The translations under genes were made by a program, and so were the position numbers. Source: Thalassobius sp049116315 (GTDB taxonomy: Bacteria > Pseudomonadota > Alphaproteobacteria > Rhodobacterales > Rhodobacteraceae). Taken from it: a DNA stretch of 64,000 nucleotides. Position 1 is the first letter of the stretch, and each line of letters begins with the position of its first letter. Location: positions 248,001 to 312,000 of the forward strand of contig JAGDZD010000005.1 of NCBI GenBank assembly GCA_049116315.1. The letters are read 5' to 3'. The notes below the pieces were generated by a model that was not told the origin of the DNA, did not search any database, and was given only the letters and a program-made list of their open reading frames with translations. Positions 58,467 through 64,000 of this stretch are shown in pieces.

Positions 58467-60398
58467 ATGTGGACGTTGATTTTACTGATTACAGCTCTGA
58501 ACAGTTGGGGCTCTTACGAACTCTATGAATGGCTGACCGACGACGACGATGGGTCCTCTTCGGACGGAGACTCTGACGAGCCCGTTGAAACAGATCCAGA
58601 AACCGATCCAATCTCCTTGCTAGACAGTGTTGTGACCGGCACCTCGGATGGGGACAACTTGACACCGGGCAATGATACGCTGGATGGTGAAACGATCACC
58701 ACAATCAACGCCGGAGCCGGGGATGATACGATCAGTGGCGCGCTCAATGCGGATTCAATTCTGGGCGAAGCTGGGGACGATCTGATTCACGTCTTTGCCA
58801 ACGGCAGTTATTCCGGTGGCGAAGGCAGCGACATCTTTGATATCGAAACCAACATGAACCACTGGTGGCTGGACGACGGTGCTGACCTGTCTGGCGGCGT
58901 GATCGAGGACTACACCGCTGCGGATGATCAAATTGTTCTGGCGTTCCGCAGTGTGGGCGATAACCTTGCCCTTTCGACACTGGCCGTAGCAGATGACGAG
59001 GCCGACAGCCTGATCACATTTGACTATGAACAAACCGTTGAAAGCGTCACAACCACCGAAACCGCCACCATTCGGGTGATCGGCGCGGCGGGCATGACGT
59101 TGGACGATCTGGCCATTCAGCTAGAAGAAAACGAAACATTGGTTGCCACCAGCAGCTTTGAGAACGAATTGGTGGATGGCACCGATGGTGCGGACACCCT
59201 GACTGCCACAGATGGTGAAACCGAAGCATTGATCCGGGCTGGTGACGGCGATGACAGTGTAACTGGTGCCACCAATGGTACCCTTGCACGGCTTGGCCTG
59301 GGCGACGACATCTACACTGGCGCGGGTGAAGGCAACATTGTTCTAGGTGGCGAAGGCAACGACACCATCACCGTTACAGCAGACACCCAAGCAGCGGGCG
59401 AAATTGAGCGGCTTTATGGCGGCGTTGGCGATGACTCGATCACTTCGGCCATGGGCGGATCGCGCATGTTCGGCGGATTTGGCGATGATGAAATCACCGG
59501 GGCCGCGGGCTCATCGATTTCAGGTGGAGAAGGCGACGACGTTATCAGCATCTCTGTTGATGATCCGGCCGCAGCCACAACCACCCTGCGCGGGGACCAA
59601 GGCAACGACACTGTCACAGGCAGTGCCACAGATGACGTGCTCATGGACCACTTCGCGAATGTTTCTGGACGCACCGTTGGCGGCTTTGATGACGATTCCT
59701 TCACGGCGGGTGAAGGCGACGATACGCTTGTGCACTTTATCGGTGATGACACGCTCTTGGGCGGCGCCGGAGATGACGTTCTGTATTCCCAAGACCACTA
59801 TGTGGGCGACAACGGGACATCGACTGGTGATGTGACCTTTGATGGTGGCGAAGGCAATGACACCATTGTGGGCAACCGCAACGGTACGGGTTCTCTGTCG
59901 GGCGGCGCTGGCGATGACCTGTTGATCAGCGGATTTGAACGCGCTGAGCAGGGCACTGGTGCAACGGTTTATACCCGTGAATTTGGCGATGCAGGGGCAG
60001 ACACGCTTCTGGGTGGCGACGGGGATGACACCATCATCTTTGACCGAGCCGATTCCGTCACCGGCGGTGCTGGCGCTGATGACATCCGTCTTGATCTGCA
60101 CGCTGAACCGACAGGCCTGACAGGCTCTGCTTCGGTCAGTGACTTTGATCGCTCCGAAGACGTGCTGACCCTATTTGTTGAAACGCCCGAAGACGTGACC
60201 ATGACCGTGGTCAACGGTGTCGCCGACAGTACGGTTTTGATTGATGGTGAAGTTGTGCTGACAGTCGAAGGCGTCACGGATCTGACAACAGATGACGTGA
60301 CCTTGGGGGCCTATGACGATGAAACCGCACCTATCTTTGACCCCACCGTCGCCATCCTTGAAAACCATGCAGGATCAGCCATCGGTGGCACGGCTTAA
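58467..60398 (+). CDS. RTX-like calcium-binding repeat protein with N-terminal anchor
   Basis: 643 residues. MWTLILLITALNSWGSYELY is a hydrophobic N-terminus followed by a very acidic Asp/Ser/Glu linker (about 26-55). From about 60 the protein is built of RTX nonapeptide-like GGxGxDxLx copies (GAGDDTI, GGEGND, GGAGDDVLY, GGDGDDTII), mixed with about 100-residue beta-rich parts. Acidic composition is high and cysteine absent. Family members bind Ca outside the cell; a type I secretion C-terminus is not clear, and no transporter is adjacent. It converges with the sugar-phosphorylase gene. Confidence 0.85.
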   Translation: MWTLILLITALNSWGSYELYEWLTDDDDGSSSDGDSDEPVETDPETDPISLLDSVVTGTSDGDNLTPGNDTLDGETITTINAGAGDDTISGALNADSILGEAGDDLIHVFANGSYSGGEGSDIFDIETNMNHWWLDDGADLSGGVIEDYTAADDQIVLAFRSVGDNLALSTLAVADDEADSLITFDYEQTVESVTTTETATIRVIGAAGMTLDDLAIQLEENETLVATSSFENELVDGTDGADTLTATDGETEALIRAGDGDDSVTGATNGTLARLGLGDDIYTGAGEGNIVLGGEGNDTITVTADTQAAGEIERLYGGVGDDSITSAMGGSRMFGGFGDDEITGAAGSSISGGEGDDVISISVDDPAAATTTLRGDQGNDTVTGSATDDVLMDHFANVSGRTVGGFDDDSFTAGEGDDTLVHFIGDDTLLGGAGDDVLYSQDHYVGDNGTSTGDVTFDGGEGNDTIVGNRNGTGSLSGGAGDDLLISGFERAEQGTGATVYTREFGDAGADTLLGGDGDDTIIFDRADSVTGGAGADDIRLDLHAEPTGLTGSASVSDFDRSEDVLTLFVETPEDVTMTVVNGVADSTVLIDGEVVLTVEGVTDLTTDDVTLGAYDDETAPIFDPTVAILENHAGSAIGGTA

Positions 60399-60408
60399 CC
60401 GCCGTGCC
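60387..60408. terminator. Hairpin containing the RTX gene stop codon
   Basis: GGCACGGC-TTAACC-GCCGTGCC, eight pairs; the TAA stop (60396-60398) is in the loop. It is followed by a C/T-rich tract, not a T-run. A translational-end or RNA-stability role is possible. Confidence 0.6.
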
Positions 60409-60450
60409 TAACCCCTTGGGTTTTGCGAAAATGGTCGTACATGGGCCGCA

Positions 60451-60471
60451 GCCAAGCTGTATTAGCTTGGC
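60451..60471. repeat. Hairpin overlapping the sugar phosphorylase stop
   Basis: GCCAAGCT-GTATT-AGCTTGGC, eight perfect pairs, with the stop codon of the minus-strand gene (60462-60464) inside the loop/arm. It faces the RTX hairpin 43 bases away. Confidence 0.6.
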
Positions 60472-62210
60472 TCGTTGCTGATCCAACGACATTGGTAGGG
60501 TGTAAAGCTGATCGTTTCTGTGCTGGGGTCGATTTCTTCACCGCTCAGCAGATCAACCCACCGCATACCATCAATCATGTTGATCGACTGAGGCGAGATG
60601 CTCAGCGTGTCGCCACTGACGTTGTGCAGGGCAAAGATCGATTGATCCCGCTCAAGGCTTTGACGCCAAACACCAAAGATGCGCTCATCCAGCTGCAAAG
60701 TGAACTGCGTGGCATTGGGGTGAAACGCTTGTTGCAAGCGACGTACACCCATCCGGCGCAGCACTTCGTTCATGACGCGCGACTGCGTTGACGTGCCATC
60801 TTCAAGGCGTGTGTTCAGCTCCGCATAATCCCAGCGATGACGGTTGATTGCACGGTTGTGGCCGCTCTTTTCGAACCCAGCTTGATCATTGTCGGTGCCC
60901 AGCAAGGCGTGCACATAGAACGCAGGGATCCCTTCCAGCGCCATCACCAAGGTCTGGCTGGCCATGAAGCGTTCAAACTGCCACTCATCCTCACCAGAGA
61001 ATGTGCCCTTCATCGCCTCATACCACGTAATGTTCAGCTCATAGGGGGCTTCGCCGCCATTCGGCAACGCCCGCATCGACACTTGCCCGCCAAAGTCTCG
61101 GACTTTGCCGATCACCTGTGCCTGCGCCTCTGGTGACAACAACCCTTCGGCGGGGCGCATCCCAATACCGTCATGGCTGGCGGTAAAGTTCAGATAGGCA
61201 CAGCCCAATTGCGCAGGTGGCATCGTACCCTGCCATCGGTTCAACACCTCAGCAGACCCCGACATCATCGCGTGCAGCACCAAAGGCGGCAAAGAGAAGT
61301 TATAAACCGAATGAGCTTCGTTTCGGTTGCCAAAGTAAGACAGGTTTTCAGCGTTTGGCACATTGGTTTCGGTCAGAATAATCACCGGCTCATGGGCGAA
61401 ATCTGCCAATAACCGCATCAGGCGCACAATTGCGTGGGTCTGTGGCAGGTGGATACAATTGGTGCCAATCTCTTTCCAAAGGAAAGCCACCGCATCTAAG
61501 CGAATGATTTGCACACCCCGATCGATGTGCAACCGGGTCACCCGCAAAAATTCCAGCAAGACTTCGGGATTGGCGAAATTCAGATCCACCTGATCGTGGC
61601 TGAAGGTACACCAGACATGGCGTGGCCCATTGGCTGTCTCGACTTCGCGCAACAATGGTTGGGTGCGCGGCCGCACAACAGAGCTCAGGTCATCTTCGGG
61701 GGAAGCTTCAAAGAAGAACTTATCAAAGGGCGCGTGGCCCTGCAGGTAATCGTTGAACCAAGTGGACTGGCTGCTGACGTGGTTCAACACCAGATCCGAC
61801 ATCAATTTGAACTCAGAACCGATCCGCGAAATATCCGCCCAATCGCCCAACAAAGGATTCACCGCGCGATAATCGGTCACCGAAAACCCGTCATCCGAAG
61901 TATAGGGAAAGAACGGCAGAATATGCACACCATCAATGATGCCCTTGAGGTGGCGCTTAAGAAAATCATGCAACAAATCCAGTGGCTTGTGCTGGCCGTC
62001 GACAAATGTATTGCCATAGGTGATCAACAGGGCATCCCGCTCGCTCCACTGGCTGTTACCTGGCACACGCCCGCGTTTGCGCCGCGGTGCATCGTCTGGG
62101 AAAAACGCTTCGATCACCTGTGACGCCAGAATATCACCGTCCAAATCCGGATAGATTTGCCCCAGCAAGCTGGCCACTTTCAGGCTTAGGGTTTGGTTTT
62201 TCTCTGTCAT
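60462..62210 (-). CDS. GH13_18 sugar phosphorylase (sucrose/glucosylglycerate phosphorylase type)
   Basis: 582 residues from the ATG at 62210, preceded by AGGGAGACACC; a longer frame upstream is unlikely. The GH13 catalytic triad is visible: nucleophile Asp in QIIRLDAVAFLWKEIG (near 235), acid Glu in ILTETNVPNAENL (near 275) and Asp in FTASHDGIGMRP (near 345). LPFFPYTSDDGFSVTDYRAV is the GH13_18 hallmark. These enzymes split an alpha-glucoside with phosphate to glucose-1-phosphate. The acceptor (fructose or glycerate) cannot be told. It lies downstream of a LacI-type operator. Confidence 0.92.
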   Translation of the reverse strand: MTEKNQTLSLKVASLLGQIYPDLDGDILASQVIEAFFPDDAPRRKRGRVPGNSQWSERDALLITYGNTFVDGQHKPLDLLHDFLKRHLKGIIDGVHILPFFPYTSDDGFSVTDYRAVNPLLGDWADISRIGSEFKLMSDLVLNHVSSQSTWFNDYLQGHAPFDKFFFEASPEDDLSSVVRPRTQPLLREVETANGPRHVWCTFSHDQVDLNFANPEVLLEFLRVTRLHIDRGVQIIRLDAVAFLWKEIGTNCIHLPQTHAIVRLMRLLADFAHEPVIILTETNVPNAENLSYFGNRNEAHSVYNFSLPPLVLHAMMSGSAEVLNRWQGTMPPAQLGCAYLNFTASHDGIGMRPAEGLLSPEAQAQVIGKVRDFGGQVSMRALPNGGEAPYELNITWYEAMKGTFSGEDEWQFERFMASQTLVMALEGIPAFYVHALLGTDNDQAGFEKSGHNRAINRHRWDYAELNTRLEDGTSTQSRVMNEVLRRMGVRRLQQAFHPNATQFTLQLDERIFGVWRQSLERDQSIFALHNVSGDTLSISPQSINMIDGMRWVDLLSGEEIDPSTETISFTPYQCRWISNEPS

Positions 62211-62276
62211 AACGGTGTCTCCCTGTCTTACCCTGTGTTTGCCGTCTGCCGCCCCACAGGAGCAAGCAATACCAAC

Positions 62277-62290
62277 CGAAACCGGTTTCG
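62277..62290. promoter_or_regulatory. LacI-type operator CGAAACCGGTTTCG upstream of sugar phosphorylase
   Basis: A perfect 14-base palindrome with the central CCGG step characteristic of LacI-family sites (GAAACCGGTTTC). It is 66 bases upstream of the start at 62210. The regulator is not in the window. Confidence 0.72.
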
Positions 62291-62663
62291 TGATGTGGCG
62301 CGTCGCAGAGATGTCACAGTGAGATTGTCGGCGCATAAGCCACGTTTGGGCCAGCGCCCGCTTTCACTTCACCGGCGACGCGCTGATCGCGCTGCAGGCA
62401 GAAAGCTAAATATTACATAAAAGTCAGTCAGTTACACAATTAGCCTGTGTGAAGTCATTTTCACAAATTCCCAACATCATCCCTATCCGCAGGTCGTAAA
62501 ACCACGCTTCAAGACGGACAAAACTGTTCGGGGTCAATACTAATTTGCGAAAGGTGCTTGCCGAAACAAGTTTCCGTAGAAGCACTGCCCAATCTCTGTG
62601 CATTGGGCCATTCGCTGGCGAAGGTTAGGCGGTTTTCATCGCCCCTGCCCTATCGTCAAAATC
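62291..62663. other. Intergenic region left of the HU-like gene, no gene recognised
   Basis: Apart from the hairpin TGCCCAAT-N8-ATTGGGC (about 62587-62609) nothing is recognised. It contains the upstream part of the sugar-phosphorylase promoter. Confidence 0.5.
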
Positions 62664-62693
62664 AACTGGCTCAGGGGTTGCCCTGAGCCAGTT
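62664..62693 (-). terminator. Terminator after HU-like gene
   Basis: AACTGGCTCAGGG (62664-62676) and CCCTGAGCCAGTT (62681-62693) form a perfect 13-pair stem 9 bases after the HU-like stop, followed on the minus strand by GATTTTGAC. Confidence 0.85.
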
Positions 62694-62702
62694 AAGGCGC
62701 GC

Positions 62703-63125
62703 TTATTCAGCGGCTTCGTTAATTGGATCAAGCGCGTCGGGCTCAACAGGTTGCACCTGACGCACCTTGCAGTTCAGAACCACAGCATTGCTGAGTTGCT
62801 TCATGCGCATGATCTTCACTTTGCCCAAAGGGCGCAGGTTCATTTCGCGACCATCAGCCAGCGATTCACCCAAGACTTCCAGCATTGCTTCGACAACTGG
62901 TTTTGCGTCGCGCTTTTTGATGCCGGAGCGTTCCACAACCATTTCAAGCAGCTCTGGCTTGCGCAGCTCCAGCTGATCGGATTCTGGTGTGATTTCTTCT
63001 ACGACGACTGGCTCTGGGGTCGGCGTTTCAATTGCTTTAGACCGTGTTTTGGGAAGGGGGGCTTTAGCAGCTGGTTTCGCTGTCGCGCGCGCCTTCACCG
63101 GAGGTTTTGTTGTTGCCCGTGCCAT
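62703..63125 (-). CDS. HU-like histone-like DNA-binding protein with basic N-terminal extension
   Basis: 140 residues. The N-terminal 45 residues are Ala/Lys/Pro/Arg-rich (ATTKPPVKARATAKPAAKAP) and resemble histone H1-like tails. The HU/IHF domain follows (KPELLEMVVERSGIKKRDAK and VVEAMLEVLGESLADGREMN, then RPLGKVKIMRMKQLSNAVV). This composite is typical of alphaproteobacterial HU variants encoded after lon. It binds and compacts DNA. Note that the usual HU beta-arm looks shortened after the LGKVK region. It is downstream of lon, 191 bases away. Confidence 0.88.
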   Translation of the reverse strand: MARATTKPPVKARATAKPAAKAPLPKTRSKAIETPTPEPVVVEEITPESDQLELRKPELLEMVVERSGIKKRDAKPVVEAMLEVLGESLADGREMNLRPLGKVKIMRMKQLSNAVVLNCKVRQVQPVEPDALDPINEAAE

Positions 63126-63262
63126 GCCTATATCTATGTCCCTTTAATTATGCTTCGTCAGGATCTTGTAGAAGTACCAAGCCATAGATGGGGCGATAAA
63201 TCCAGTGGAGGGGCGATCAATTCTGCGAATTTTCACATATTAATGGCCCATTGAGCAAGAAT

Positions 63263-63288
63263 AACGCCCCCGGAATCCGGAGGCGCTC
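63263..63288 (-). terminator. Terminator after lon
   Basis: On the minus strand GCGCCTCCGG pairs with CCGGGGGCGT around a short ATT loop, followed by TATTCTT. It lies 30 bases after the lon stop. Confidence 0.75.
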
Positions 63289-63316
63289 AATAATTCACAC
63301 TTGGGTCGACGTCAGA

Positions 63317-64000
63317 TCAGTGTGCCACGGCACCTTCACCTGCGCGCGCTTTTAGCGCTGCGGCGGCCGCTTCTTCGGCTTCTTCGTCCCAAACAATCGG
63401 ATCAGGTTTAGAGACCAACGCCAGTTCAAGAACCTGCGTCACGTGGGTGACGGGGATGATGTCCAGCCCCTCTTTCACGTTGTCTGGAATCTCTGCCAGA
63501 TCCTTTTCGTTCTCTTCCGGGATCAGAACCGTTTTCACACCGCCTCGCAGCGCCGCCAACAGCTTCTCCTTAAGACCACCGATGGGCATCGCGTTGCCGC
63601 GCAGGCTGACTTCACCGGTCATAGCAACATCGCGGCGCACCGGAATACCGGTCAGAACAGACACAATCGATGTCACCATCGCCAGACCAGCAGAGGGACC
63701 ATCTTTGGGTGTCGCCCCATCTGGCACGTGCACGTGGATGTCCCACTTTTCAAATTGCGGTGGCTTCACCCCAATGTTGGGCGCAACCGAACGTACATAA
63801 CTAGAGGCCGCGTCGATGGATTCTTTCATCACGTCGCCCAGTTTCCCGGTGGTTTTCATCCGCCCCTTGCCGGGCAGTTTCAACGCTTCGATGTGCAGCA
63901 GATCGCCGCCAACGCTGGTATAGGCCAAGCCGGTCACGACCCCCACCTGATCTTCCTTCTCGGTCAGACCATAGCGGAACTTTTTTACACCCAGATAGTC
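63317..64000 (-). CDS. lon: ATP-dependent protease Lon, C-terminal part (runs off right edge)
   Basis: 228 codons seen. The visible part is the end of the AAA+ lid and the whole proteolytic domain. It begins YLGVKKFRYGLTEKEDQVG and includes GVVTGLAYTSVGGDLLHIEA, the catalytic Ser in TPKDGPSAGLAM, and the Lys in GGLKEKLLAALRGGVKTVL. Lon degrades misfolded and regulatory proteins in the cytoplasm. The tail beyond the catalytic domain is Ala/Glu-rich (EEAEEAAAAALKARAGEGA). The lon-hup order on one strand is conserved in proteobacteria. Confidence 0.97.
   Translation of the reverse strand, partial: DYLGVKKFRYGLTEKEDQVGVVTGLAYTSVGGDLLHIEALKLPGKGRMKTTGKLGDVMKESIDAASSYVRSVAPNIGVKPPQFEKWDIHVHVPDGATPKDGPSAGLAMVTSIVSVLTGIPVRRDVAMTGEVSLRGNAMPIGGLKEKLLAALRGGVKTVLIPEENEKDLAEIPDNVKEGLDIIPVTHVTQVLELALVSKPDPIVWDEEAEEAAAAALKARAGEGAVAH

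Noticed and set aside
58650..60130. Apparent tandem DNA repeats or CRISPR-like periodicity
   Set aside because: The repetition is protein-level (RTX nonapeptides) within one reading frame; repeat units are not identical at DNA level and no spacers exist.

Overview
The window is a chromosomal segment of an alphaproteobacterium of the Rhodobacterales, most likely the Roseobacter group of Rhodobacteraceae. Several things point there. 5-aminolevulinate synthase is of the C4 (Shemin) type and closely resembles the Rhodobacter enzyme. A TRAP solute transporter, Entner-Doudoroff genes, aspartate/glutamate leucyltransferase, DUF6778 and DUF2927 lipoproteins, a single-cysteine DksA and GC-rich spacers with short repeats of a kind seen in this family are also present. 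There is no rRNA, phage, insertion sequence or CRISPR array. Almost everything is core or near-core housekeeping content.

Layout. 1-6.9 kb: a leftward block (dgt, a cation/proton antiporter, argS, SPOR protein) diverges from erpA and xth. 6.9-13.9 kb: an FAD monooxygenase, dksA, then a rightward MoxR ATPase / DUF2927 lipoprotein / 55-residue membrane protein / VWA protein group and an M48 protease. 13.4-18.6 kb: a PIN protein coupled to an RlmI-type rRNA methyltransferase, a DUF6778 lipoprotein, and edd-eda behind a GntR-like operator. 18.6-25.7 kb: glnE with a small partner, DUF2852 and RDD membrane proteins, leucyltransferase bpt, a VOC protein and a Sel1-repeat secreted protein. 25.7-32.6 kb: a TRAP transporter operon diverging from a histidine kinase/response regulator pair. 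32.6-38.3 kb: a methyltransferase, an ABM protein and an AraC regulator, then ilvB-ilvN behind a complete transcription attenuator. 38.3-46.2 kb: amidase, prfB, penicillin-binding protein 1A, amiC, aminotransferase. 46.2-53.7 kb: M48/TPR protease, DsbA-like protein, ispG, a RodZ-like protein, hemA (with an FNR-type box) and an M20 peptidase. 53.9-57.9 kb: glycosyltransferase and sulfotransferase-like genes, a tRNA-Asp interrupted by an N gap, pirin, an ACT protein and tRNA-Val(TAC). 58.5-64 kb: an RTX-repeat protein, a GH13_18 sugar phosphorylase behind a LacI-type operator, an HU-like protein and the 3' end of lon.

The most rewarding signals are non-coding. (1) A family of triple tandem hairpins has three copies, each just after a stop codon, with compensatory base changes. 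(2) A textbook branched-chain amino-acid attenuator precedes ilvB: leader peptide METLVVIVGKRRMGR and mutually exclusive hairpins. (3) Palindromic operators lie upstream of edd, of the sugar phosphorylase, of the DUF2852 gene (two copies), of hemA and between the TRAP operon and its two-component system. (4) A second, GC-rich repeat family carries the motif TTCATCTTGCCCCAAATACTC. No entirely new protein system was found. The MoxR/VWA group and the enlarged TRAP permeases are the protein loci most worth a second look.
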